From Aquificaceae bacterium (GTDB taxonomy: Bacteria; Aquificota; Aquificia; Aquificales; Aquificaceae): a stretch of 28,937 nt of DNA. The notes under the pieces were generated by a model. The model was not told the origin of the DNA, did no database searches, and saw nothing but the letters and a program-made list of their open reading frames with translations. Shown here one piece after another: positions 1 through 8,401 of this stretch. The stretch lies in contig WFYH01000096.1 of NCBI GenBank assembly GCA_015490215.1, forward strand, positions 1 through 28,937, written 5' to 3'. A program made the translations under genes and the position numbers. Position 1 is the stretch's first letter. Each line of letters begins with the position of its first letter.

Positions 1-1748
1 CGCACCCCGTCCTTCTCCCAACCCTCGGGTAATATTCTAACAACTCTCCTGTAGGCTTCGCATATATCCTTAAAGGTTTGGCTGTTTCTTATCTCCTTCA
101 TCCCCCTTACCAACCTAAGAATGGGTAGGGGCATAAGGGGATCCTTTACCGCCAAAACCGCCCTGACTATATCGTAATCTTCCCCCTCTAAGAAGCTCTC
201 TATCCTTTGCCTCATAAAATCCTCCAGAGGTTTAAGGTCCTCAAGCCCGTAGAAATCCGCAAAGTCCCTGAGGTTCACATCCCAGTCCCTTACATCCAAG
301 ATCCTTATTATCCCGAAGGAGGCTCTCCTGAGTCCGTAGGGATCGGACCCGCCTTTGGGTATCTCTCCCGCCTTGAAGAAGCTGAAGACATGATCTATCT
401 TGTCGGTCAGGGCAAGGAGGGAGCCGAGGGTGGTTTTAGGAGGATCGTCCTCCGCCGAAATGGGTTTGTAGTGTTCACCTATGGCTTCCGCAACCTCTCT
501 TTTCTCTCCCTGCTTGAGGGCGTAAATGTAACCCATGTAGCCCTGAAGCTCGTCAAACTCTTTTACCATTTCCGTAAGAAGGTCTGCCTTTGAAAGATAC
601 ACCGCCCTTTGGAGATCTTCTTCCAACTCTTTAAGCCCTAGGTTTTCCACCAACCTGCGGGCTATCTCTTCCATCCTCTTTACCTTTTCCAAGACCGATC
701 CCACCTTAGGGTGAACCAAAACGCTTTCAAGCTTGGGAACGAGATCCTCAAGCCTCTTTTTGAGGTCTTCCCTGTAAAAGAAGAGGGCATCCTCAAGGCG
801 GGCCTTTAGAACCCTCTCGTATCCCCTTTTTATGGTTTCACCCTCGGGTCTGTTGTTACTAACCCCTACAAACCTGTTTATAAGCTTTCCTTCTTTGGAA
901 AGGCAGAAGAACCTCTGATGGTGAGCGCACACGGTGACTATGACCCTGTCGGGCAGCTCAAGGAACCTCTCTTCAAACTCCCCGAGGACAAAAAAGGGGT
1001 ATTCCACAAGGTTCGTAACCTCCTCCACGAGACCCTGGGGATAAGTAGGCTCAGCCCCAAGCTGTGAAGCTATCTCCAATAAACCTTCTTTTATCCGCTT
1101 TTTTCTCTCCTCAATGGAAGCTATCACGCAAGCCTTTTCAAGGGCGCTCAAGTAGTCCTCAGCACTTTTAAGGGTTATCCACCTTTCCGACAGGAAACGG
1201 TGCCCCTTGGTTTTCCTGTCCGCCCTCAGATCACCGAAGCGAAGGCTTACAATCTCCCCCCCGTAGAGGGCTAAGATCCAGCGCACAGGTCTTGAGAAGG
1301 TGATCCTCTTTGAGGAGGTCCACCTCATACGCTTGGGAAGAGGCACCGACAGGAGTATCTCTTCAAAGCTCTCTTCTAACTTTTCAAGGAGGCTCTTTTC
1401 CTCTGAGACTTTCTTTATGGCTACATACTCTCCCTTGCCTTTTTTCTCTTTAAAAACCTCCTCCCTCTTAGCACCGTATTTCTTTAGAAAGCCCTCAAGG
1501 GCTTTGGTTGGGTTCCCGGTCTCATCAAAGGCAACCTTCCAAGGCGGACCGAAGATTACCTCTTCCTTTTTTTCCCTCTTGTTTTCAAAGCCTTTTATGT
1601 AAAAAGCCAAACGTCTTGGTGTCCCATAGGTGAGGATGTCGTTCCTTCCCAGAACTTCCGAGAGCCTCTTCTTTACATAGCCGAGGGACGGCTCTATAAC
1701 CGATGGGGGTAGCTCTTCGGTGCCTATCTCTATTACGAGATCGTGCAT
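1..1748 (-). CDS. glyS: Glycyl-tRNA synthetase beta subunit (3' end beyond window)
   Basis: Beta subunit of the bacterial two-subunit (alpha2beta2) glycyl-tRNA synthetase, which charges tRNA-Gly in the cytoplasm; the alpha subunit (glyQ) carries the aminoacylation core and is not in this window. The frame is open from an ATG at 1748 to the window edge, giving 582 codons against roughly 690 for the whole family, so about 100 C-terminal residues (the end of the tRNA-binding part) are missing. The N-terminus MHDLVIEIGTEELPPSVIEP is the family signature, followed within the first 35 residues by a TPRRLA segment, and later KADLLTEMVKEFDELQGYMG, also typical. It is divergent from the DabB-like gene, with 80 bases between the two starts. 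Nothing broken is seen. Confidence 0.95.
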   Translation of the reverse strand, partial: MHDLVIEIGTEELPPSVIEPSLGYVKKRLSEVLGRNDILTYGTPRRLAFYIKGFENKREKKEEVIFGPPWKVAFDETGNPTKALEGFLKKYGAKREEVFKEKKGKGEYVAIKKVSEEKSLLEKLEESFEEILLSVPLPKRMRWTSSKRITFSRPVRWILALYGGEIVSLRFGDLRADRKTKGHRFLSERWITLKSAEDYLSALEKACVIASIEERKKRIKEGLLEIASQLGAEPTYPQGLVEEVTNLVEYPFFVLGEFEERFLELPDRVIVTVCAHHQRFFCLSKEGKLINRFVGVSNNRPEGETIKRGYERVLKARLEDALFFYREDLKKRLEDLVPKLESVLVHPKVGSVLEKVKRMEEIARRLVENLGLKELEEDLQRAVYLSKADLLTEMVKEFDELQGYMGYIYALKQGEKREVAEAIGEHYKPISAEDDPPKTTLGSLLALTDKIDHVFSFFKAGEIPKGGSDPYGLRRASFGIIRILDVRDWDVNLRDFADFYGLEDLKPLEDFMRQRIESFLEGEDYDIVRAVLAVKDPLMPLPILRLVRGMKEIRNSQTFKDICEAYRRVVRILPEGWEKDGV

Positions 1749-1828
1749 GGTAAATCATTATAAATGTCAACCCCGTAACCTCGGCGGTCAGGTCACGATC
1801 GGAGGTTTTTAGTTAAAATTTACCGACC
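1749..1828. promoter_or_regulatory. Divergent intergenic region, glyS / DabB-like gene
   Basis: This 80-base gap must hold the start signals for two divergent genes. On the plus strand TTAAAAT at 1813-1819 resembles a -10 element, but it lies only about 10 bases before the ATG at 1829, so the transcript would be leaderless or nearly so. The only purine-rich stretch, GGAGG at 1801-1805, is 23 bases upstream of that ATG, too far for a normal Shine-Dalgarno site. No convincing -35 box is visible. The promoter call is inference from a weak match. Confidence 0.3.
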
Positions 1829-4081
1829 ATGGGCTTGGTTGTTTGGGCGGTTCCTCTGTTACCTCTGATCTCCGCTTTGGCTGTCAGTTTAATTAGGAAC
1901 GAAGACCTTTTCCCGAGGGTAAGCACCGCATTGACGGGGGCGACCTTTCTTGTGAGCGGTTCGCTTCTTTTCCTATTTCCAAAAGGGCTTAATCCCTCCT
2001 TAGGTCTCAATGGAGACAGCTTGGGGCTGCTCCTTGCCACATACATACTTCTTGTGAGCTTGGTCGTTCATAAATATTCGGAAAAATACATGGCGGACGA
2101 GGAGGGGTACAGGCGTTTTTTCATCCTTCTTGACCTTATGACCTCCTGTTTGACCCTTTTGGTTTTGGCGGACAACATAATATTGCTCCTCTTCAGCTGG
2201 CACTTGGTGGGCTTTTTGCTTTACATGCTGCTGAGCCACAACTACAGAAGGAGGGAAGCGGTAAAGTATGCCAATCTGACCTTCTTTACCCACAGGCTTG
2301 CGGATCTTCCCCTCTTGGGCGCTTCCCTCCTGCTGGTGGGGGAGATGGGAACTTACTCTCTGAGCGAAATGTTTGAAAGGGCGGAATTCGTAAACAAAAG
2401 CGTCCTTTCCCTTGTCACCCTTTTAGTTACGCTGAGCGCAATGCTAAAGTCCGCTCAGTTTCTCTTTCACCATTGGATAGTCTATACCATGGAAGGACCT
2501 ACTCCCGTCTCTGCACTTATGCACGCAGGCATAGTGAATGCGGGTGCCTTTATAGTGAATAGGTTTGCCCCCCTTTACCCTTACGATACCTTCGGTCTTC
2601 AGCTCGCCTTCATTGCGGGGTCCATAACCGCAATAGTTGGTTCTATTCTTATGCTGATGCAGAGCGATATAAAGAAGTCCCTCGGATACTCAACGGTGGG
2701 TCAGATGGGCTACATGATAATGGAGCTGGGTGTGGGAGCCTTCGCCTTGGCGGTATACCACATGATGGCCCACGGTATATTTAAAGCCACACTGTTTTTG
2801 TATTCGGGCAACGTGATTCACTCGGCACGCCACGACCCGAACATTCCCGAGGACGAGGTCTACACAGCTTTGAAGAAAAGAGAGAGAATCGCGGTTAAGG
2901 TCCCGTGGATAGTTTACGGTCTGATCACCGTTGCAGTCCCTCTACTTATTGTCCTCTTTACCCACTACCTCGTTGAGGAGAAGTTCTTTGAATACAAGTC
3001 TTCACTCGTTCTTCTCTTCTTCGGTTGGGTTACAGCCGCTCAGGTTCTTGTGAGCGTCTTTAGGCTCGGCAGGGACAGACCGATACTGACCGCCCTGTTG
3101 GCGATACTGTCCCTTGTGGTGGTTCTCTTCGGATACGTCCTGATAGGTCACTCCCTTCAGAACTTCCTCTACCCCAATAAGGAGCTTGTTTCCCGGATAT
3201 ACGACGTAGCCTTTACCTCTTGGTGGCTCTTCCTTGCGGAGATACTCTTTATGGTTGTAGTAATAGGTGTAGGCTGGATCTTCATATACTACGCAAGCAA
3301 GGAGGTTTACCTGCCCTTTTACATGAGCCTCTATACCCACTTTTCAAGGGAACTTTACATCCACGACATTTACGAGCTTGCAAAGAATGCTGCCCTTAGC
3401 TTTGCAAGATGGATATTCCGCTTCAGACCCTTACCTTCGGTAGCGGCAGGTCTGCTCGCCCTCTTCTTCCTATCAAAGGGTGATATTCCCCTCTTCCTCT
3501 ACTTGGCTCTTATCTCCGTCGCGGTGCCATTGTTTCCCGTCAGCGTGGGAGTTTCCCACCTCATAAGGAGGTTCGGCGGAACCGCAGTTGTTATTTTATC
3601 GGTGGGTGCATTGCTGGTTATCGGCACTATTGGAGATAAAGCGGAAAGCTTCCAGTTTCTTGCAGCGTTTACCTTCCTCTTCCATTCGGTTAGGCTGTTT
3701 GCAGCGGGTTCCTTGAAAGAGGGTCTCGGGGAACTTTACTCAGCCCTTATGTCCCTCCTTTGGATTGACCCTTCCCTGAGCACTTACCTGCTGTTGGTGC
3801 TACCGATAGCTTTCCTCAGTTTGGGACGGCTGGCTGTTATGAGATTTTACCTTACCGACGATCTGCGCTTTGCGGGAGCGGTTATAAGGGATATGCCCCT
3901 TTATTCCGTAATTCTCGTTTTGGGAATTTTGCTCTCCTACAGCGTTCCCCTTAAGATACTCTTTGGCAAAGTGAATGTGCCCGAAGCCTTAATGCTTTGG
4001 GGTATCTTCTTCTTGGCTGTTTCGGGGGTTACGGGTCTGCTTAGGATACTTTGGAGCTACAGATGGCGGGAAGGGTTGTAA
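1829..4081 (+). CDS. DabB/NuoL-like proton-translocating membrane subunit, long form
   Basis: Polytopic inner-membrane protein of the NADH-quinone oxidoreductase subunit 5 (Proton_antipo_M) superfamily, 750 residues. The antiporter core spans about residues 60-420 and keeps K207 (MLKSAQF), the TPVSALMHAG loop at 225-234, IKKSLGYSTVGQMGYM at 281-296, and K319 in HGIFKATLFLYSG. After the loop it reads MHAGIVNAGAF, the pattern of DabB/MpsB-type subunits of inorganic-carbon or cation uptake complexes, rather than the threonine-rich NuoL version. Where NuoL has a conserved Glu in WEGVG, this protein has His125 (SWHLVG). Residues 500-530 (YTHFSRELYIHDIYELAKN) match the usual end of DabB-sized proteins (about 500-550 residues); about 220 further residues contain six or seven more hydrophobic segments of unknown role. 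No DabA (UPF0753) or Nuo gene lies next to it; der follows with an 19-base overlap. No Shine-Dalgarno site precedes the ATG. Confidence 0.75.
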   Translation: MGLVVWAVPLLPLISALAVSLIRNEDLFPRVSTALTGATFLVSGSLLFLFPKGLNPSLGLNGDSLGLLLATYILLVSLVVHKYSEKYMADEEGYRRFFILLDLMTSCLTLLVLADNIILLLFSWHLVGFLLYMLLSHNYRRREAVKYANLTFFTHRLADLPLLGASLLLVGEMGTYSLSEMFERAEFVNKSVLSLVTLLVTLSAMLKSAQFLFHHWIVYTMEGPTPVSALMHAGIVNAGAFIVNRFAPLYPYDTFGLQLAFIAGSITAIVGSILMLMQSDIKKSLGYSTVGQMGYMIMELGVGAFALAVYHMMAHGIFKATLFLYSGNVIHSARHDPNIPEDEVYTALKKRERIAVKVPWIVYGLITVAVPLLIVLFTHYLVEEKFFEYKSSLVLLFFGWVTAAQVLVSVFRLGRDRPILTALLAILSLVVVLFGYVLIGHSLQNFLYPNKELVSRIYDVAFTSWWLFLAEILFMVVVIGVGWIFIYYASKEVYLPFYMSLYTHFSRELYIHDIYELAKNAALSFARWIFRFRPLPSVAAGLLALFFLSKGDIPLFLYLALISVAVPLFPVSVGVSHLIRRFGGTAVVILSVGALLVIGTIGDKAESFQFLAAFTFLFHSVRLFAAGSLKEGLGELYSALMSLLWIDPSLSTYLLLVLPIAFLSLGRLAVMRFYLTDDLRFAGAVIRDMPLYSVILVLGILLSYSVPLKILFGKVNVPEALMLWGIFFLAVSGVTGLLRILWSYRWREGL

Positions 4082-5361
4082 TAGTAGGCAGACCCAATGT
4101 GGGGAAGTCTACCCTCTTTAACAGGATCATAGGTAAAAGAAAGGCAATAGTTGAAGACAAGCCCGGAATAACGAGGGACTCCATAGAGGGTGTGGCGGAG
4201 TGGAGAGGAAAAGAGTTTGTAATAGTGGATACGGGGGGGCTGGTCCCGGACAGCGACGAAGAGATCCTGAGAAAAATAAAGGAGACCATAGACAGGGAAG
4301 TAGAAGGAGCTCAGGTAATTTTGTTTGTGGTAAGCGCAAGGGAGGGTATAACACCCCTTGACAGGGAAATAGCAGGCTACCTATACCCTTATTCGGATAA
4401 GGTTCTTCTGGTGGTCAATAAGGCGGACACCGACCGGGACGAAGAGAACGCCCTTGAGTTTTACGAACTGGGGTTTGAGAGGCTCTTTCCCATATCCGCC
4501 TCCCACGGAAGGGGTGTGGGTGAGCTTTTGGATGCGGTGGTTGAAAAGTTGCCCGAAGGGAAAGCCCAGCTCAGCTACGAGGGGATAAAGGTTGCCTTTG
4601 TGGGCAGACCCAACGTGGGTAAGTCCTCCCTTATAAACGCCCTCTTAAACGAGGAGAGGGTCATAGTTTCTCCCGTAGCCGGGACCACACGGGATGCGGT
4701 GGAGGTTCCCTTTTCGTGGAAGGGAGAAAACTTCGTTCTGGTGGATACAGCAGGCGTAAGGAGACCTTCGGCGGTTGAATACGGCACCGAGTTCTTTGCG
4801 GTGGGAAGGTCTCTAAAAGCTATAGACAGCGCAGATGTGGTTTGCCTCGTTATTGACGTAAGCGAAGGGGTAACCCGTCAGGACAAGAGGCTTGGAGGTT
4901 TGATAGAAAGAAGGTTTAAAGGGTGCGTCATAGTAGCCAACAAGATGGATCTTACCCCCCTTTCTGAGGAGGAGGTTTTAGCGCTTATAAGGAGAGACCT
5001 CTTCTTCCTTGACTTTGCTCCAGTTGCCTTTACTGTGGCGAGCGAGGGCAAGGGGGTGGAGAGAGTCCTCGAGGCGGTACAAAAGGTCTATGCGGACTAC
5101 GTCCGCCAGCATAAAACTTCCTTCGTCAACAGAGCGGTCAGGGAGGTTTTAAAAGAGAGAAGACCCCCCACCTACAGGGGTAAGGAAGTTAAGGTCTACT
5201 ACGCATTTCAGGAAGGCATAAAGCCTCCGACGGTTGTGATCATCACAAACCTGCCCGACGGCTGGAAGGAGAGCTACAAAAGGTTCTTCGTAAAGAGACT
5301 GCGCCAGAAGCTTAACATAAACTACTCACCCCTGAAGCTGGTAATAAGGGGCAGGGACTAA
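4063..5361 (+). CDS. der: Ribosome biogenesis GTPase Der (EngA)
   Basis: Tandem-GTPase protein that helps mature the 50S ribosomal subunit. Two G domains are visible: the first begins at residue 3 with VVIVGRPNVGKST, has DTGG as G3 and NKAD as G4; the second has VGRPNVGKSSLIN, DTAG and NKMD. The C-terminal KH-like domain contains TYRGKEVKVYYAFQEG and ends VIRGRD. The ATG at 4063 is preferred because GGAG at 4053-4056 sits 6 bases upstream; an in-frame TTG at 4051 would add four residues. This gives 432 residues, a normal length. The start lies inside the last codons of the DabB-like gene (19-base overlap), so the two are probably co-transcribed. The stop overlaps the stop of the convergent dsbC-like gene by 4 bases. 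Confidence 0.97.
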   Translation: MAGRVVIVGRPNVGKSTLFNRIIGKRKAIVEDKPGITRDSIEGVAEWRGKEFVIVDTGGLVPDSDEEILRKIKETIDREVEGAQVILFVVSAREGITPLDREIAGYLYPYSDKVLLVVNKADTDRDEENALEFYELGFERLFPISASHGRGVGELLDAVVEKLPEGKAQLSYEGIKVAFVGRPNVGKSSLINALLNEERVIVSPVAGTTRDAVEVPFSWKGENFVLVDTAGVRRPSAVEYGTEFFAVGRSLKAIDSADVVCLVIDVSEGVTRQDKRLGGLIERRFKGCVIVANKMDLTPLSEEEVLALIRRDLFFLDFAPVAFTVASEGKGVERVLEAVQKVYADYVRQHKTSFVNRAVREVLKERRPPTYRGKEVKVYYAFQEGIKPPTVVIITNLPDGWKESYKRFFVKRLRQKLNINYSPLKLVIRGRD

Positions 5362-6095
5362 TTGACGAGTTTGTTAAGCTCTTCGGGCGATCTGGGCAGA
5401 CCCACTATATACTTCCCGTTCATGCCTATAACGGTGGGGGTTCCGTTTATACCTATGCTGGTGAGGAATTGGAGGTTGTCCTCTATAGCCTTTTTGCCCT
5501 TTTCACATTGATTTTTCGTGTCCACGTTGGCGTGGATCTTGTCGTATCCGAGTCCGTCGCAGACCATGGCTATGGCTTTAGGTTTCGCTTCAGGGTGTAT
5601 GGGGAGTGGGAAGAGGATTACCTTAACTTTAACGTTGTTCTTGTCCGCCCACTCTTTCAGCATGGGTGAAAACCTTCTGCAGAAAGGACAGTCAGGATCG
5701 GTTATGTAGTAAACGTATTTCTCACCCTTTCCGTAAACCATGTTCACCCTCTTTTCCAGCTCCTTGAGGATCTTGTCCGAAACGGTGGCGAACTGTTCGG
5801 TCAGCTTTTGAGTGAGGTTTTCCTTTGTATCAACGTTTATCATGTTACCTAAGATGTAGTTTTTACCCTCCCCGTCCGTGTAAAGGACTATGGGTCTCAG
5901 ACCCACCTTTATGACAACCTCGCAGAGGTTTTTCATACTTTTGGAAGGTTGAACGAGTTCCACGGAAAACTCCCTCGTTATAAGCTTAGAAAGATTCTGC
6001 TCTACCAGACTCTTCTGGGGGCACACCTTAGCCTGTGAAAGATTACAAGCCTCCAACAGAAAGGAAAGCAAAGCTATCGCCAAGATGAATCCCAT
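5358..6095 (-). CDS. DsbC-like thiol:disulfide isomerase, exported
   Basis: Periplasmic thioredoxin-fold protein of the DsbC/DsbG group, which reshuffles wrong disulfides in secreted proteins; 245 residues. Visible parts: an N-terminal hydrophobic export signal (about 1-20), a DsbC-type dimerisation region (about 30-100), then a thioredoxin domain with active site CPFC at 136-139 in the context ITDPDCPFCRRFSP, and a cis-proline loop NGTPTV with P220. C179 and C197 correspond to the second, structural disulfide known in DsbC. The signal ends LLEAC-N or SQA-K, so it could be a lipoprotein anchored at C17 or be cleaved by signal peptidase I; neither site is ideal. AGGAGGG lies about 8 bases before the ATG. 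It follows the MOSC gene after 39 bases and may share its transcript. No dsbD-like partner is in the window. Confidence 0.88.
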   Translation of the reverse strand: MGFILAIALLSFLLEACNLSQAKVCPQKSLVEQNLSKLITREFSVELVQPSKSMKNLCEVVIKVGLRPIVLYTDGEGKNYILGNMINVDTKENLTQKLTEQFATVSDKILKELEKRVNMVYGKGEKYVYYITDPDCPFCRRFSPMLKEWADKNNVKVKVILFPLPIHPEAKPKAIAMVCDGLGYDKIHANVDTKNQCEKGKKAIEDNLQFLTSIGINGTPTVIGMNGKYIVGLPRSPEELNKLVN

Positions 6096-6134
6096 GGTCC
6101 ACCCTCCTGTTATTCAAACTTAGCTTAGTATACC

Positions 6135-6881
6135 TCAAAGCTCTATCGTATCTCCCACCTTGAGGGTTCCTCCCTCCAAAACAGTGGTGTTCAAACACAG
6201 CCTGTAAAAGGTATCAGCAAACCTTTCCTTCGGTGACCAAGGGGGTAGGCTTTCCTTTCTCTTCTCTATAAAGGTCTTTACAAAACCCTTCAGCTCCTCG
6301 CCCGTGTAAGGATCCCGTGTGGGAACAGGACACCTCTTGGATATTCCTTCTCCGAACAGGGTAACCTCCCCCACCGAGAACCTCTTGGATACGAGGGAAT
6401 CCTCCCAGAAGGGGGGGACACCGTCCACTTCCAAGTTGGTTCTAAAGCGCCTCCTTACGTTTTCCTCCTCAAGACCGAACCAAGAAGCTATTTCCCTGAG
6501 GGTGGCACTACTGACCAAGGTGGGTCCGTGAGCCTTCTTGTCGTCGGGAAAACCGCCTTCGCTATCCCTCTTTAAAGATACCTTGTAACCGAAAACCTCC
6601 GAAAAAAAGTCTTCAAGGGCTTTTCTCTCCTCAAAGGTAAACTCGTAGGACTTTCCTTCATATATGAGCCTTACCACTCCCGTCTGCAGGTCGTATTCGC
6701 TTCTTATCCTGTGGATCTTTTTTTCTCTCTTCCCGCTGATGGGACGATCTTCTTGATCAAATAGGGCGTATTCCCTGTCGTGCTCAAGGGAGCCTTTGGG
6801 GGTGGTTCGTGCGGAGTCCACTTCTACGGGATCGAGCCCCTTTATGGGGTAGATAAGGATTCTTGCTATCTTTCCTTTCAT
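6135..6881 (-). CDS. MOSC domain protein
   Basis: Protein with an N-terminal MOSC beta-barrel domain ([15 protein letters not shown], residues 8-22) and a C-terminal MOSC domain, 248 residues. MOSC proteins bind molybdenum cofactor or handle activated sulfur (mARC, YiiM, and the C-terminal domain of Moco sulfurase). The expected metal/sulfur ligand cysteine is present as C184 in [16 protein letters not shown], the mARC/YcbX-like context, and FRTNLEVDG at 146-154 is also typical. There is no added ferredoxin domain, unlike E. coli YcbX, so the electron source is unknown. Its ATG overlaps the stop of the NifA-like gene by 4 bases (ATGA), implying translational coupling. The substrate cannot be told from sequence. 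Confidence 0.9.
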   Translation of the reverse strand: MKGKIARILIYPIKGLDPVEVDSARTTPKGSLEHDREYALFDQEDRPISGKREKKIHRIRSEYDLQTGVVRLIYEGKSYEFTFEERKALEDFFSEVFGYKVSLKRDSEGGFPDDKKAHGPTLVSSATLREIASWFGLEEENVRRRFRTNLEVDGVPPFWEDSLVSKRFSVGEVTLFGEGISKRCPVPTRDPYTGEELKGFVKTFIEKRKESLPPWSPKERFADTFYRLCLNTTVLEGGTLKVGDTIEL

Positions 6882-8401
6882 TTGGGTAGCTTTATACCAT
6901 ACTTTTGAATTCTATAGCTCACCTGACGGGGTGTCATACCCAAGATCTCCGCCGCCTTCTTGATAACGTAACCACTCCTTTCAAGGGCTTCCTCTATGAG
7001 GCGCCTTTCTATATCCCATATGGATTCATTCCTTCCGTCGGTTGCTATTTCCCTCTTCATAGATCCCTTTGTTTCCTTTCTCAGCTCGGGCGGTAGATCT
7101 TCCCTCGTCAGCACCCCGTCCGTGTCAAGGATAACCATCCTCTCTAAAACGTTCTGAAGCTCTCTGACATTCCCCCGCCACTCGTATTCCATAAAGGCGT
7201 CCAAAACCTCGTGGGAAAGTTTGACCTCCTTGTTGTATTCCTTTTTGAACCTTTCTAAAAAGTGCTGAACGAGGACGGGTATATCTTCCTTCCTCTCCCT
7301 CAGGGGCGGTATGAAGATGGGGACTACGTTCAATCTGTAGTAGAGATCCTCCCTGAACTTGCCCTCCTTTACCATACTCTCAAGGTCCCTGTTGGTGGCG
7401 GCGATTATGCGAACGTCCACTTTTATAGGTTTGGTCCCCCCAAGCCTTTCTATCTCTTTCTCCTGAAGGACCCTCAGGAGCTTTACCTGAAGGTGGAGGG
7501 GGAGTTCCGCTATCTCGTCAAGGAATATGGTCCCGCCGTTGGCAAGTTCAAATTTCCCCTTTCGGGTCGTGTAGGCTCCCGTAAAGGCTCCCTTCTCGTA
7601 TCCGAAAAGCTCCGCCTCAAGAAGGTTTTCGGGGATGGCACCGCAGTTTACCGCTATAAAAGGTTTGCCCGCCCTCGGACTTAAGAAGTGTATAGCCCTT
7701 GCAAAGACCTCCTTTCCTACTCCGCTTTCGCCCCTGAGCAGGACTGTAGCGTTGGTGGGAGCTACCCTGTGGACTATGTCAAGAACCTCAAGGATCTCCC
7801 TACTCCTTCCCACTATTCCTTCTACGTGAAGATCCTCGTATACCCTGCGCAGTTCCGCCTCAAGGTCCCTCTTCTCCCTCTCAAGTGCCCTTTTTTCCTC
7901 TTCTACCTTCCTCTCAAGGGAGTAGCTGTTGGCAATGAGGGTTGCAACCATGTTCAGAAAACGGGTGTAGTCGTCAAGGGATTCCCTCTTTGTAACCTCC
8001 CTGTCTGCACTTAAAACGCCCACAACCTTGCCACCTGCCTTTATAGGGACCGCTATAAAGGCGATCTTCTTCCCTTTAAGGTTTTTCCTCTTCCAGAGCT
8101 TGTTCAAGAACTCGGGTTCTTGAGATATGTCGGGAACCACTATGGGGACCCCGTGCTTCCACACCTTGCCCGTTATACCCTCTCCCTTCCTGAAGCCCTC
8201 CTTCGGAAAACTCCCCGAGGAGGTAGCCTTTACAACTATCTGGTCGGTGGAAGGATCGTAGAGGGTCAGGGTGACCCTGTCAAAGCCCATGAGCTTTTTA
8301 AGGAGCCTGAGCACGTAAGGGACCGTTTGCTCAATATTCAAACTGGCGGACAAAATTTTACTGATCTCGTAAAGGGTCTCAAGCTCAACCTTGGGGTCCA
8401 T
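6878..8401 (-). CDS. NifA-like sigma-54-dependent transcriptional activator (GAF-AAA+-HTH)
   Basis: Enhancer-binding protein that uses ATP hydrolysis to open sigma-54 promoters; 507 residues from the ATG at 8401. An N-terminal GAF sensor domain covers about residues 8-160, then a charged coiled coil (about 162-190), a central AAA+ domain with Walker A GESGVGKE at 224-231, the sigma-54-contacting GAFTGA loop at 271-276, Walker B TIFLDE at 291-296 and an arginine-finger region near [11 protein letters not shown], and a C-terminal Fis-type helix-turn-helix at about 479-500 ([16 protein letters not shown]), closest in style to NifA. The cysteine motif of oxygen-sensing alpha-proteobacterial NifA is absent. 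The frame is open further upstream into leuC, but homology begins at 8401, where the start overlaps the leuC stop as TGATG. No nif gene is in the window, so its targets are unknown. Confidence 0.85.
   Translation of the reverse strand: MDPKVELETLYEISKILSASLNIEQTVPYVLRLLKKLMGFDRVTLTLYDPSTDQIVVKATSSGSFPKEGFRKGEGITGKVWKHGVPIVVPDISQEPEFLNKLWKRKNLKGKKIAFIAVPIKAGGKVVGVLSADREVTKRESLDDYTRFLNMVATLIANSYSLERKVEEEKRALEREKRDLEAELRRVYEDLHVEGIVGRSREILEVLDIVHRVAPTNATVLLRGESGVGKEVFARAIHFLSPRAGKPFIAVNCGAIPENLLEAELFGYEKGAFTGAYTTRKGKFELANGGTIFLDEIAELPLHLQVKLLRVLQEKEIERLGGTKPIKVDVRIIAATNRDLESMVKEGKFREDLYYRLNVVPIFIPPLRERKEDIPVLVQHFLERFKKEYNKEVKLSHEVLDAFMEYEWRGNVRELQNVLERMVILDTDGVLTREDLPPELRKETKGSMKREIATDGRNESIWDIERRLIEEALERSGYVIKKAAEILGMTPRQVSYRIQKYGIKLPK

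Noticed and set aside
4051..4062. TTG at 4051 as the der start
   Set aside because: GGAG at 4053-4056 is correctly spaced for ATG 4063 and lies inside the putative extra codons.
1829..4081. Calling the long membrane protein nuoL of respiratory complex I
   Set aside because: The loop after TPVSALMHA reads GIVNAG, the DabB/MpsB pattern; the NuoL glutamate is replaced by His; no other nuo gene is adjacent.
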